Shown here: piece after piece, positions 1 to 10,635 of the stretch
How positions within the stretch are numbered: the first letter of the stretch is position 1
Layout: each line of letters begins with the position of its first letter
From: Doryteuthis pealeii
Taxonomy: Eukaryota > Mollusca > Cephalopoda > Myopsida > Loliginidae
Assembly: GCA_023376005.1 (NCBI GenBank)
Contig: CM042143.1
Span: forward strand, 88,264,914-88,328,913
Length of the DNA: 64,000 nt
Direction: 5' to 3'
Notes under the pieces: model-generated
The model's database searches: none
Seen by the model: only the letters and a program-made list of their open reading frames with translations
What the model was told of the DNA's origin: nothing
Program-made: the position numbers and the translations under genes

Positions 1-600
1 TAACGAGAGAAAGGAGACGATAAGTCTATGTTTAACGAAAAAACAGGATTAGTGACTACAGAGAGTCTTTTGATCTTAGGCTCGTGAACTCTGTGTGATC
101 AAAAAGCGTTGGAACTTTTCGAACATTCGATTATGTCCAGAACGAGCTCGAAAATACCAGAAGAAGAATCTTCTGGAAGATTATTTAGACAAACTATATT
201 AACAAACCCCGTACGTTACGTATCGCTAATGTAGTGCCGTGAAAAGAAAGGCACTACGTTACATATTACAAATTGGTGCCGTAACGTTACACTGGTTTCA
301 GTGACTCTGAGTCATTGGCATTGGAAGGTTGACCGATTCTTTGAGCATTCGTACAGATCCTGTAGCAATGTGTTTTGGGTTGACAATTCTTGATGGTCTT
401 TGAATAAATTTAAGCATTGTCTTCTTTTGATGATCCTCCAGAATCTTTGTACTTGAACAATTGATTTACAAACTTTATAGCGTGCCATTAGCTAGGTACC
501 CTTTTTTTAAGTTAAACATTCAGACATCTTTATAAGGCTTTGAATTTTGAAAATATAATCTATCTGAAAAGAAAAATAACAGCACACATTTAATTGCCAT
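1..600. other. Unclassified AT-rich DNA
   Basis: No open frame of useful length, no recognised transposon end and no RNA gene was seen here. It contains only a few short repeats of a GTTACG-type motif. Confidence 0.5.
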
Positions 601-606
601 ATATTA

Positions 607-690
607 ATGTTTGTTTATTTGTTTATTCATTTTAACGGCATATCAACCTGTCTGGGGTTATGTCATGCCTAATAGTTAGGAAGTAATACA
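607..690 (-). repeat. LINE/SINE shared 3' tail (minus strand)
   Basis: Read on the minus strand this is a GGCAT...ACCC...GGTTGATATGCCGT motif followed by an AAACAAAT-rich tail. The same tail ends several SINE families in this window (for example near 3,000, 9,130 and 34,730). Here it lies downstream of a LINE fragment in the same orientation, so it is probably that LINE's own 3' end. Confidence 0.65.
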
Positions 691-769
691 TATTGTGTAT
701 TTATATTTATACTAATTGGTTTTTACAATGTGTTAGCATTATTGGGAATTATGTTGTATGGTATTGATT

Positions 770-1080
770 TGTTTCATGTCTATATTTTATGGTATAATTT
801 TATTTCTCTCAAAAAAGAGAGAATATCCACCATGTTGACATTTTCAAACAGATCTTTCATATTGTTTGCTTAAAAAAAAACGGTTTCTGATGTGAGCAAA
901 AAACCTGCATTCCATGAATAAGTGTTTAACTGTGAAAGGTGTTTGACATGTTCCGCATTGTGGTTGTTGTTCTTGTTTGAGTATATAGGAGTGCGTTAGT
1001 CTTGTATGACCAATGCGTAATCGGGACACAATGACTTGTTCCTTTCTAGACTTCCTTAAAGTTGGTCTCCAGTCTCCCAT
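770..1080 (-). pseudogene. LINE (RNase H-bearing type) C-terminal fragment
   Basis: The minus strand encodes the C-terminal end of a non-LTR retrotransposon ORF2. Visible motifs are RLRIGHTRLTHSYIL, then a zinc-binding CGTCQTPFTVKHLFMEC segment, then an R-rich stretch. A frame change near 843 is needed to continue into a FEN.NM.DILSFLREI-like end. In intact elements this segment follows reverse transcriptase and RNase H domains, none of which remain here. The same protein region occurs at 16,570-16,886 with matching motifs, so both belong to one LINE family, probably of the I superfamily. The copy is 5' truncated and frameshifted, hence dead. Confidence 0.8.
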
Positions 1081-1718
1081 ATATTAAGGAACATACATTA
1101 AAAAATTGAGAAAAATGTAACGGCATATAAAAAAAATGATAGCTTAAAATAGGGAGTTATTTTTCAATCACCCTGTATAATTTGAACCAATTTCAATATA
1201 CTAAAATGGCATCATTTTTACATTATAGACTTGGTGCCTTAAATTCTAAATTGTCATTATTAGTTAAAAGATTATTAACTCTATTGTGGAATCAACTATT
1301 ATAATAAATAATCATTTATATCCTACTTATTGACCGAATACTATTTTATGTATTTTATACGAGGGTCATTCAATAAATAAGGTGCATTTTGCCTAAGGAG
1401 TAAGTATATACTGACATCCCACCATGTCAGTTGAACACAAGGATCTTTATAGTGGAGAACCACACACAAACCAAAGCTCATGCATGGCTAATGTTCAAAA
1501 ATTGCGTAAATCCCTTCAGCATTCCTCTTTTGAAGTGCCTCAGGCACTGGGCAATAAACCCAACCCTGCCCCTTTAAATAGAGGAGGCAGGTGTTGCCTG
1601 GGGGTATAGCCCCCTGGGATCATGCTGATATTAATATCTTACCGATCCAATTGCTGAAACCACTAGGCACTGGTCTCAAAGGGCAGATAAGTATATATGT
1701 GTGTATATATATATATGA

Positions 1719-1967
1719 GCCGGGTTAGCTCAGTCGGTAGAGCGTTCGGCTAGAAACCACAAGGTTCCTAGTTCGATTCCAGTCCTCACCAACTCAGCGT
1801 TATGAGTAGCACAGGGATCTGTGCGGTAAAGTAAGGAGCTGATGGTAGGTGTGGCGCTCCACCTCAGATGCTAAAAAACACTCTCCTTGGTCTAGCGCTA
1901 TTGAAAAAGGGATAGACTCCCTCGCTGACTGGCTGATACCGACTTTAGGCCACCCCGTCGACTTTTT
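1719..1967 (+). repeat. tRNA-derived SINE, family 1
   Basis: The head resembles a tRNA-Lys-like gene, with an A box (TAGCTCAGTCGG) and a B box (GTTCGATTCC). A roughly 180-bp family-specific body follows, ending in CCGTCGACTT. Very similar copies occur at 12,366, 25,360, 32,103 and 52,446 and in reverse elsewhere. RNA polymerase III boxes plus dispersed copies identify it as a SINE and not a tRNA gene. Confidence 0.9.
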
Positions 1968-2049
1968 TTATATATATATATATATTATATATAAATACCT
2001 TAAAGGTTCATTCAATGAATAAGTTGAATATTGTCTAAGGAGTTGGCAA

Positions 2050-2347
2050 TAAGAAGCACTGTTTAAATCAATAGTAATGGATCCTTTTATGCCTCAGAAC
2101 ACTGTCAGCATGACCTTCTTTACTGACCTCAGCAGCCCAAATTTTTTCTTTACTGGAGAGTCTGTGTGTTTCCACTGCAAGGAATGTCTTTGTGATACAG
2201 ACTCATCGTGGCAAACCCATGTTTAGACCATTTGTAAACATTTTTGATTTAAAACATATTTCTCTGTACACATCACACATTCTTCTGTAAATTTCATATG
2301 TTTTGCACTTCTCAGCCACCGAAAATTTGATGACAGACCTCTGTTCA
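2050..2347 (-). pseudogene. Mariner transposase relic, internally deleted
   Basis: Read on the minus strand, this begins with EQRSVIKFSVAEKCKTYEIY, the N-terminal helix-turn-helix start seen in mariner transposases. It then jumps to catalytic-region fragments: WVCHDESVSQRHSLQWKH, SPVKKKF and KKVMLTVF. The central part of the protein, including the linker and first catalytic region, is missing. Frameshifts separate the pieces and a stop follows the VMLTVF motif. The piece is an internally deleted, inactive derivative inside the element bounded at 1,360 and 2,542. Motif recognition is from family knowledge; no search was run. Confidence 0.7.
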
Positions 2348-2674
2348 AGCCTTGGAGCACTCTGTTAATTTGCCAGCATTTTGAATAGCCTCAAAAGAAA
2401 TATTTTTTTATAAAAATAAAATAATTTGGGCTATAAACCAATTCCAAATAATGCAGAGTTTACATTTATTGAAAAAAAATTCTGAAAAAAAAAATTATTT
2501 TCGTTTTTGCAAAAAAGTTCTTTATTTATTGAATGACCCTTGTATATTTCTTATATATGTTATTAAAGTTACTTTTCTTCCTTTTTTTTAAAGGTATTCT
2601 TCCAAATTCTTTATTAATCTTTATAGTTAATAAAATAAGCAATTTTCATCATCAAATATTTTCCAAATCTTTAT

Positions 2675-3098
2675 CAGGGCTGTAGCAGTTAGGGAAGGTG
2701 GGGTTGCTCTCCTCCTACAACAAAAAAAAAAAACGAATTCTTACTACTTGTAATGTTTTATCAAAATACAGTAAAGAAATACATTAAAAAAAATTACTAT
2801 CAAAGCAAAGAATAATATAAGTTTCATAAAATTCCAATGCCAAAATTCTTTGCCATGCTGTGACAAAGAATTCTGTCATCAGTTTTATTAAGTTAATCTG
2901 CAATGAACCTGTTCAATACTTAAATGGGTGACCGTTTAGGCAACAGCAGGTACTGCAAGCAATATATATCAAAATGACTTGATTTGGCTTTAAATAACCC
3001 GAAAAGGGTTGATATGCCACAAACCAACCAATGATTAAATTTTATTTGCACCCCTCCCACCAAAAAAAAAACAAACGTTTATCTCTGCTACAGCCCTG
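2675..3098. mobile_element. Small MITE-like element
   Basis: A 14-bp inverted repeat (CAGGGCTGTAGCAG) bounds a 424-bp segment with no coding content. The CAGGG start resembles hAT ends, but the flanking 8-mers match at only 5 of 8 positions, so superfamily assignment is weak. A 5S-derived SINE lies inside. Confidence 0.6.
2880..3035 (+). repeat. 5S rRNA-derived SINE (fragment)
   Basis: The segment GTTCAATACTTAAATGGGTG, continuing through GACCG and a GGTACTGCAAGC end, matches the 3' half of eukaryotic 5S rRNA with changes. It is followed by the shared tail (GGCTTTAAATAACCCGAAAA and a GATATGCC motif). Closer copies to 5S rRNA lie at 34,756. Confidence 0.65.
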
Positions 3099-3837
3099 AT
3101 ATTATTGTTTCTAACAATAAGTGAACTGTGTACAGAAAACAAAATTTCTTTTAAATGCAATTTTTTTTTTTTTTTTTTTTTTATTCTTCAAATTTATTAT
3201 TGTCATCTGTTTTTACATATAAAATATTTGAAGATCAGTTTAATGAATATTTTCATCTTTTATCAATCAAATTTTTTATGAAAAAAAACCAAAAAAAAAT
3301 TATACTTTTTACATTCTTTAACTTGATGAATTTCAAATTCTCTAAATTGCCTTAAAAAAAAAAAAAAACAAGAAAAAAGTTTCTCTAAATAAATGTTTTC
3401 TAACTTATTCAGAATGTTACATAGAAAAATCAACACAATTGCACATTTTAAAATCAAACGTAAATCTAAATTCTCAATGTCATCTACTGTGGCTTATGAA
3501 AAGTTTTTAGCCAGGAGAAATAAACATCCAATTTCAAAGTTTAATTACATAAATGTTATATCCCAAGATGTAGGAATAACAAATGATAACAAAAACAGTG
3601 AAATATGTTTAACATATAACAATATTTGTTTTATTTATTCTCACCGATAAAAAAACGATTTTTAATTTTTTTCTTTTCTATAATGATAATAGTCTGAATA
3701 ATTATATCAAAAGATTTTTAGAAGTTTCTATACGGGAATTTTTTTTTTTTTTGTAAAAAAGAAAAACATGAATTCTGAATTCTACCTAAAAAATGTCATT
3801 ATTATGACATAAAATTATTTCAAAACACTCACAAATA
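3099..3837. other. AT-rich stretch, nothing recognised
   Basis: The stretch holds long T and A runs. An 85-codon open frame (3,393-3,650) has composition typical of AT-rich chance frames and no recognisable motif. Confidence 0.5.
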
Positions 3838-4444
3838 CAGTGGGATGGTTTTGGATAGAATTCAACTGTGTATCATATGTGTGTTCATCACATAGGACCA
3901 AGTCCTTGTCTGCCTCTCTGTTTGTCAGTTTTTTGTCTCACTGCTTGTCAGTGAGTATATCCGGTGTTGAATCGTTAGGGGAGATAACTCAATAATACCA
4001 ACTCAACATAAATAAACAATATTTAAAACTAATATAGAGTAGGTCCTCCATTTATCAATTTCAGTGCTTGTCTTCAATTTTTCATCAATTTGATCAAATT
4101 ATCAACAATTGTCTGATCCATATTTTGCCACTCCTTTACCAATGTTTCTTTAACAGTTGCCACTGACATGATTTTGGTTGCACACTCTTGAAATTTTTGG
4201 TCAATGTGCTCCCAATTGGATTCATGTCAGGACTTTGGGCTACCTATGACAGTCCTTGTGAATCCTTCTAGGCCTTTGCTACTTTGCTCGTATGACATGG
4301 CACTCCATGTTCTTGATAAAGGTAGACATTCTTGTCAATCTAATTGATTTCAAATAGTGGGAATAGTCCATTAAACTACTCATCATCAAGAATCAGAGAT
4401 TGCTTTAATCAAGGGTGGCTAAAGACTTATCATAGCCCACTGTA
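3838..4444 (-). mobile_element. Tc1-like remnant with transposase C-terminal relic
   Basis: The right end carries the sequence TTATCATAGCCCACTGTA, a terminal repeat seen again at 5,141-5,170. The left end shares only ACAGTGGG. Between them the minus strand encodes SPDMNPIG, matching the SPDLNPIE motif around the last catalytic acid of Tc1 transposases, and a downstream segment like their C-terminus (KEWQNMDQTIVDNLIKLMKN). The catalytic glutamate position is changed and the frame is broken, so this is a deleted, inactive copy. Confidence 0.6.
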
Positions 4445-4445
4445 T

Positions 4446-4453
4446 GTATGTGC

Positions 4454-4505
<52 letters not shown>
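4446..4505. repeat. (TA)n microsatellite
   Basis: A nearly pure TA tract of about 55 bp. Confidence 0.95.
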
Positions 4506-4511
<6 letters not shown>

Positions 4512-4512
4512 T

Positions 4513-4760
4513 ATATATAAAGACAAATTGAAGGACAATTTGAAACGTCTCAATATTAACCTGAGTGCTTGGGAAAATCTAGCATTAAATCAGAAAGAAT
4601 GGCATAAGACATGTTTTGCAAGATTAAAGAGCTTTGAAGAAAATAGACTGAAACACCGAGATCAGCTCCATCTGACTCCCGCTTTAGAAAATTCCATCTG
4701 TTAGTGTGGCTTCATAGCTCACAGCAAGGCTGGACTGTTATCATACTCAAGGAAAGACAA
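4513..4760 (+). pseudogene. LINE C-terminal fragment with zinc-finger end
   Basis: The plus strand encodes YKDKLKDNLKRLNINLSAWE followed by a WHKTCF segment. This is the pattern found downstream of reverse transcriptase in a large class of animal LINEs (YKD.LK..LK..I....WE..A..R..W). After a stop codon (TAG) at 4,702-4,704 the frame continues as CGFIAHSKAGLLSYSRK, the degenerate CxxCG..SxAGLxSHxR zinc finger that closes these proteins. Only the last 80 or so codons survive. The family resembles the fragment at 5,666-5,974 but the copy is separate. Confidence 0.7.
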
Positions 4761-4847
4761 AATGTCTTCTTGATTGCATGTACAATGTGGGAGGAAACAA
4801 ATCACTCACTGCTGACCCTCATCTATCATTCATGATAGGAGGGTCCA

Positions 4848-4885
<38 letters not shown>

Positions 4886-5410
4886 AGCCTATATTTTTCT
4901 TATACATAGATACTCATAAAGTTCAATTCAAAAATTAGGCACAATAAGAGATTATCAACTATGAATAATGATAAAATATAATAATTATAACAATATTCCT
5001 GTAATAAAAGGTATTTGAGGAATAGAAGTTTTCGATCAAACTCTATTAGATTAATGTCAGGGCTCGCTGTAGCAGTGACTTGATTCCTTGCATTTCCATC
5101 AAGACCTTATTACAAAAACCAAAATTGTTGTAAACAAGGGTGGCTAAAAACTTATCATAGCCCACTGTACGGCGGTTGACATTTGTGAAGATTAACCCAT
5201 TCAACGCTGAGACCTGATCACTTGCTGATGATACATGACTCCTGGACATGTTGGTTAAATTTCGCTATTTCAGAATTGCTTGTCATACAGAAGAGGAAAA
5301 AATGTCTCATACAAAGTTGCTCATATAAACAGTCTTAGCTTTCTTATCTTAAGCTGTATAATTCTTTTTGGTATGTCAGTTCTGCAAGCAGGTAGATCTT
5401 AGTTCTACAC
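4761..5410. repeat. (TA)n tract and lone Tc1 terminal repeat
   Basis: A TA tract of about 34 bp lies at 4,850-4,883. At 5,138-5,172 the sequence AAGGGTGGCTAAAAACTTAT followed by CATAGCCCACTGTA repeats the Tc1 end found at 4,410-4,444, in the same orientation. The rest is unrecognised. Confidence 0.6.
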
Positions 5411-5579
5411 CAGGGATTTTTAACTGAGGTTCGCATGGACCCTCAAGGTCCATGTAACATTACTGGGGGTTCACACACAAAAAAATACCGAATTGGGGGT
5501 TCACACACACAAAAAAAAAAACACGGTGGTCCATAGAGAAATTCTACTTAAGAACAATAGTTATTACTGAGAATTAATT

Positions 5580-5620
<41 letters not shown>

Positions 5621-5665
5621 CATTTCAGTTTCGGAAGACTATAATATAGTTTTTGTGCCCCTGAA

Positions 5666-5974
5666 GTTACAGCACCTCATGTGACTGTGAAGTCCAATGT
5701 TTGAAAAACATTTTCGACCACATATATCGCATTTGAAGGCTGTACCTGAAGATGATGATGTGCCGGTCCTTTGTTACAGCTGCTTTCTTCTGGACCTCTT
5801 AGCTTCATGGTGTTGCATCAGGGTGACTTCCGACATGAACAGTCCTCTACAGAGAGCCTGCTACCACTGAGGGCGGTCCTGAGCCAAATTTTCCCAGCTG
5901 GAAGGAGCAATGCTAAAGCACCTGAGATCATTCTTGCAGACATCCTTGAAATGCAGCTGGGGGCGACCAATCTG
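5666..5974 (-). pseudogene. LINE C-terminal fragment with zinc finger
   Basis: The minus strand encodes GRPQLHFKDVCKNDLRCF, then IAPSSWENLAQDRPQW, then a basic AKRSRRKQ stretch and CDICGRKCFSNIGLHSHMRC. This order is the known C-terminal layout of a widespread animal LINE group: a conserved RPQLRYKD.CK..L segment, WE..A.DR..W, a basic linker and a closing C2H2-type finger. Two stop codons interrupt the frame, one after RPQW and one after RKQL. The finger keeps both cysteines and both histidine/cysteine ligands. The piece is a dead 3' fragment nested in the hAT-like element. Confidence 0.85.
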
Positions 5975-6497
5975 TCTCTTACCAGATGAAAGCTCTGCAT
6001 AAAGGATGGCCTTCAGGATTCATCCATCATCCATCCGGGGGACATGATCCAGCCATCAGAGACGACGCTGTCTCAGTAGAGAACACAAGCTGGGGAGTTA
6101 TATAAATCTCTGTGGAATAGACTCAACATTGTGAAAAAGTGTCATTTTCAACTATCATTGACCCCAATGGAGCCAAATATAATTTTTTTTTAAACTCGCA
6201 GATCAGCATCAACCACAAGGATCTCATTAAATAACTAATAATAACTAATAATTAAATAACTAATTTTTTTTTTTTTAATTACTCACTTAGGCTGATCTTA
6301 AAATGGTTTATTATAAATTATTTACTAGTGTACATAAAATATATAGAATTTAATTGTTAAATATGTTTATTTGCAATGAATTCATTTTCCTTCAAAATAA
6401 AGTACAATCATCTACTATTCCTTTACTTTTTTATTAGTGAAAAATATAAAAAGCTTTTTCTGTAGAATGGCTGTGGAGTTCCACAAAAAAAAGATTA

Positions 6498-6750
6498 CGA
6501 GGAGGAACATGGTGTAATGGTTACCATCATAGGAAATGGACACAGCAAGACGAGTTCAAATTCTGGACGCAGCTGTTTGCATTTCACATAGTGCTAATAC
6601 AAATCCTACTATTCTCCCTCCAGCTATGGGTAAATAGTAGGGTAAACTGGGCTCGTTAACCTTGGTTAAGCAACCAGTCTAGGAGAAGGAAAATTCTAAA
6701 TTCAAACCAAAGAGGCTCTCTTCTCGTTTGTCAAAACTACTTAAAAAGCT
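6498..6750 (+). repeat. tRNA-derived SINE, family 2
   Basis: The head carries an A box (TGGTGTAATGG) and a B-box-like GAGTTCAAATTC. The body contains the family landmarks GTTTGCATTTCACATAGTGC, CCAGCTATGGGTAAATAG and CAGTCTAGGAGAAGG. Other copies lie at 19,981, 26,160, 27,661 (reverse) and 32,961 (reverse). Confidence 0.85.
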
Positions 6751-6829
6751 CCTCCAATTTCAAATTTCATAGGGGGTTCATAGGTTAAAAAAGGTTGGGA
6801 ACCACTATTCTACTCAAAGATCTCTGGTA

Positions 6830-7900
6830 ATATTCACATCTGACAACTTGATCAACATCTCCATCTTCATCAAGATACAAACACTTTTTGAATTATTTGC
6901 AGATATATATTGACACAAGATGCAGCCATTAGACATATCCTCTTCATAAAGGAACCATAGGAAGTTACAAGCCATTTTTACAGACACTAAAATTGGGGTT
7001 CATGCTCTTACAGGTTTAACAGTGCTACAGGTGAGAAGCTGGGATGGTGAACCAGTGAATCAGTTCAGTTGGTTTAATAGACAGAAGAGAATTGAAAGAC
7101 CTTATCCTTTTGAAGCCTTCATTTTTTTTTTTTTTTTTTTTTTTTTTTAGATTAAAATCCTTTTTGTAAAATGATTTGCACAGTTGTATTGATAAAATTA
7201 AGGTTATTTTTGTTCATTTGATTTTTTTTTCTGTAAAGAATAATTCTTAAAGATTTTGAAAAATAGATATTTGATAAGATACAATGTAATCATATTAGGG
7301 TTATTTGTTATTTCTCGGAATTTTTAGATGAGAAAATAAGCCGTAAAATAGAGAATAAACACAAATGAAGCAAAGAATTTTCACAAAAACAATATCAGAC
7401 ACTCATTCAAGATAATGACTGACGCTAACTGATGCTGCTTTGGCAGATTCAACCAGCAGTCTTCATTTTGCCTTGGCAATGATTCGCGTGACTTCCATTT
7501 TAATTGGCTTGATTTGAATGTTTGAAGTCCTAAAAAATTTTTCGACAACTGAGGTCTTATTTACTTAAATTTTTTGTTTGAAAACTAAATTGTTTGACTT
7601 CAGATTCATTTGAGGTTCCACTGTATTTTAATCATGGACTTGTTTGTTGCAATTTCTTTTTAGTATGACACAACGATCCAATATGATTGGCTGAAAATGT
7701 GTAATCAGTCACACTTGCTTAGTGATAGATTTTTTTTTCTATGGACAAAGCTTTCTCTATTCCCCATCCCAAATATTGGCTGTCGACTCGTGCATAAGCA
7801 AGATAATTTCCTGTTTTTTCTTTTGTTTTTGGGTTTTTTTTCATTTGCATGCACAAACATGATTCTTCAGTCCACTGAGACTTCTGAAGAATCTACTATA
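6830..7900. other. AT-rich stretch, nothing recognised
   Basis: It includes a long T run near 7,124-7,148. No coding or transposon signal was found. Confidence 0.5.
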
Positions 7901-7904
7901 TAGT

Positions 7905-8325
7905 AAACATACTCGAATGCCAGTAGCATTTGGCACTGTATCCTTGTGTTTTCTTAGATGACTCACCAGCCTAGCCCTGGAGAGACATACTTGGGTGCCA
8001 GTAGCATTTGGCACTGTATCCATGTATTTTCTTAGATGACTCACCAGCCTAGCCCTGGAGAGACATCTTGAGTGCCAGTAGCACTTGACACTGTATCCTT
8101 GTGTTTTTTAGATGACTCACCAGCCTAGCCCTGGAGAGACATACTTGAGTGCCAGTAGCACTTGACACTGTATCCTTGTGTTTTTTTAGATGACTCACCA
8201 GCCTAGCCCTGGAGAGACATACTTGAGTGCCAGTAGCACTTGGCACTGTATCCTTGTGTTTTCTCAGATGACTCACTAGAACAGCCCTGGAGAGATATAC
8301 TTTTCCACATACATAAAAAACAAAA
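7905..8325 (-). repeat. 77-bp minisatellite encoding a zinc-finger half
   Basis: About five tandem units of 77-78 bp begin near 7,957, 8,034, 8,110, 8,188 and 8,266. On the minus strand each unit encodes a version of CLSRARLVSHLRKHKDTVPS followed by ATGTQV. This is the second half of the CxxCG..xSRxGLxSHLRxH finger that ends several LINE proteins. The first unit in reading order keeps VCGKVYLSRAVLVSHLRKH, closest to a complete finger. Frame changes between units show it is not one protein. It looks like a LINE 3' end amplified as a minisatellite. Confidence 0.75.
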
Positions 8326-8925
8326 AAATAATAACCCCACAACTCCACCCTAGTTTTTTTTTTTATATATAATATATATTTTATAAGTGTCTAGATTAGT
8401 GTAAAAAAGAATGTACAGTATGTATATAAGCAATCAAACTTGTTCTTCTCGGATGATATCTACTCCCCCCCCCATTCCATTCCTGTCCCATTGTTCTGTC
8501 ATTTCTCCATTAACATGTTGTAATAACATTTTGTAATTATTATTATTATTATCATCATCATTATTTTGTGGTTATTATCTGAATCCAATTTCTGTAAACC
8601 TTTTATTTTTCAGAGTTTTGGATTTAAATAATCGAAAAATCTGAACCTATTAAATGGGTCAGACGATTTACCCATAACTCAGTGGGTATCAGATTTAATT
8701 TTTGGTAGCTCCTACCCAAGGGTTTTAATGATAAACTATGAACAAAACAAGGATCAGTGATTACATGTTATCATGTAGAGAAAATATAATTTTTAATTTT
8801 AAATTAATAGTAAAATTAAAAGTTTTAAAATCCTGTAGATATAGAAATTTTTGGCCTTAAATAATGAATTATTGACTTTTAGAAAAAAAATTTGCTATAA
8901 TTTATGTAATATTTCTTATCTAATC
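8326..8925. other. AT-rich stretch, nothing recognised
   Basis: It contains short ATT/ATC trinucleotide runs near 8,536-8,562. No element end was recognised. Confidence 0.5.
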
Positions 8926-9165
8926 GGAGGGAGTCCTGTGGCTAATCTGCTGGACTGCAACATCATGGTAAGCGTGTTCAGACTTCAGTCATGCTATTGC
9001 GTTCAATTCCAGACTAATACCCATAGTAAAGGTATGAAGTCTCAAATTTCCCTAGCTATGGGTTAAATAGTACCACTACTATTCTTCTACAAGGGTGGCT
9101 TTGGTATTAGATAATCCATGAAGGTTGATATACCATTAAACAAAGAAACCAAACCAAACATTCAA
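8926..9165 (+). repeat. SINE family 3, copy 1
   Basis: The head (GTGGCTAATCTGCTGGACTG) and body (AGCTATGGGTTAAATAGTACC) recur twice immediately downstream. The 3' end is the shared tail, here GGTTGATATACCATTAAAC followed by an AAACC-rich tract. Confidence 0.75.
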
Positions 9166-9172
9166 ATGTAGA

Positions 9173-9300
9173 GAGTCCTCATGGCATAGTGGCTAATGTG
9201 CTGGATTGCAACAGTGTAGTAAATGAGTTCAAACTCTCATCATGCTATTATGTTTACATTTGGACTAATACCCTTGGGAAAGGTATGAATCCCCTCATTG
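9173..9300 (+). repeat. SINE family 3, copy 2 (truncated)
   Basis: The head and first half of the family 3 unit are present (GTGGCTAATGTGCTGGATTG), then homology stops near CTTGGGAAAGGTATGAATCC. Confidence 0.7.
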
Positions 9301-9351
9301 TGATTGTATTATTTATATACAGTAATAAAGTAAATCTTAAAACCTATGTGA

Positions 9352-9585
9352 GGGATTCCGCGTAGTGTTGTGGCTAACATACTGGACTGCAACATCATAG
9401 TAAGCAAGTTCAAACTCCAGTCATGCTATTACATTCACCTTTAGATTAATACTCTTGGGAAAGGTATAATATCATCCCCCAGCTATGGATTAGATAGTAC
9501 CACTACTAATCTTCTACAAGGATAGCTTTGGTGTTAAATAACCCTCAAAGGTTGATCTGCCATTAAACAAATATACCATACCTGA
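9352..9585 (+). repeat. SINE family 3, copy 3
   Basis: A full unit is present, from GTGGCTAACATACTGGACTG to the tail CAAAGGTTGATCTGCCATTA. Three copies in one orientation within 660 bp suggest local clustering. Confidence 0.75.
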
Positions 9586-9743
9586 TCTAATCAATTTATT
9601 TTTTCTTTAAATTGATCTTCATTGATATTTGTTTTGTTTTTTGTTTTATGATTTTGAAAATTCAAGAATTTTTTTTTTTTTTTTTCAAATTTTACAGAAA
9701 ATTCTGATTGTGTCTCAATTTGAGACTTTAAAAAAATATTGTA

Positions 9744-9779
<36 letters not shown>

Positions 9780-9810
9780 CAGTCTTCATATATGCTTCTA
9801 AATTATTTAG

Positions 9811-10186
9811 TTAAGAATTAATGGAAAAAATGAATGAATGAAATAAAAAAAATGTTGACCGTTTTTATCTTAAATTCAAATATATACATTAAGTTATAAT
9901 AAATACCGGATGTAGGACAGACATTAGATACAATAAAATAAATTTGAATCATTTCTCAACAAAACTACACAAAGATAAAACACCTATTTATCTTCTCCAA
10001 TATCTATATGTTAATTATATTAATTTAATGTTTCAAAAAGAGTCCAGTAAGAATGAAAAAAGCTTTTCCATTAGGGACTTCTCTTAAAAATTTTTTTTTT
10101 TTTTTGCAAGAGGTCCTTTGGAAAAGGTTTTTTAATTTATTCCATTCATTTTTTTATTTCATTCATTCATTTTTTCCATTAATTCT

Positions 10187-10192
<6 letters not shown>
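9811..10192. repeat. Fold-back repeat with TA-tract flanks
   Basis: The segment near 9,811-9,850 (TTAAGAATTAATGGAAAAAA and following) is repeated in reverse near 10,150-10,192. TA tracts lie just outside both arms (about 9,748-9,768 and 10,192-10,221). Confidence 0.6.
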
Positions 10193-10220
<28 letters not shown>

Positions 10221-10225
<5 letters not shown>

Positions 10226-10567
10226 ATTGCTTTAAAAAGCATATGCATTTTACAATATATTAAGATATTCTAAAATTCTTTTTTGGTCACGTCTCATCAG
10301 GGAAGTATTCTGTGACAGAACAAGTAGTAAAAGAGAAAATATTACTGAATACCAAAAAGCATTATATATTTTTTTTTTGCTTTGTTTTCTTCCTCTTCAT
10401 GATATTCGGTATTCAGGATTATTTTCTTTTACTTTTTGTTCTATCACAGAATTCTTCCCTGATGAGACATGATAAAAAAAAAGGGTTCCTTTTTTTTTTT
10501 TTTTTTTAGAATATACTTATATATTTTAAAATGCACACACTTTTTAAAGTAATCCTTATATTCTGTA
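10221..10567. repeat. Imperfect inverted repeat, arms about 150 bp
   Basis: AAGGATTGCTTTAAAAAGCA at the left is matched by its reverse near 10,540-10,567. TCTCATCAGGGAAGTATTCT at 10,292 is matched in reverse at about 10,447. The arms differ by indels in T runs. It lies directly beside the 9.8-10.2 kb fold-back. Confidence 0.6.
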
Positions 10568-10569
10568 CG

Positions 10570-10599
10570 TACCACAAACTTTATATATATATGTATGTG

Positions 10600-10635
<36 letters not shown>

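Larger units (their letters stand above)
1360..2542. mobile_element. Mariner-type element with nested SINE
   Basis: The ends form inverted repeats: C-G-AGGGTCATTCAATAAATAA on the left and its complement on the right. Both sides are flanked by TA (1,358-1,359 and 2,543-2,544), the Tc1/mariner target duplication. A second, diverged copy of the left end lies at 2,003-2,023, so this may be two related elements joined or one inserted into the other. A tRNA-derived SINE sits inside, and a broken mariner transposase lies on the minus strand. It is non-autonomous. Confidence 0.7.
5411..6807. mobile_element. hAT-like element carrying nested insertions
   Basis: The left end reads CAGGGATTTTTAAC and the right end, reversed, reads TAGTGGTTCCCAACC, typical of hAT termini. 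The flanking 8-mers TTCTACAC (5,403-5,410) and TTCTACTC (6,808-6,815) match at 7 of 8 positions, as expected for a hAT target duplication. The interior has no hAT transposase. It holds a TA tract (5,583-5,618), a LINE fragment and a SINE. Confidence 0.55.

Noticed and set aside
844..1080. Independent small zinc-binding protein
   Set aside because: The motifs match a LINE C-terminus and continue out of frame upstream and downstream, so it is a retrotransposon relic.
7841..8348. A multi-zinc-finger protein gene on the minus strand
   Set aside because: The frame shifts between units, fingers lack the first cysteine pair in most units, and the array behaves as a minisatellite.
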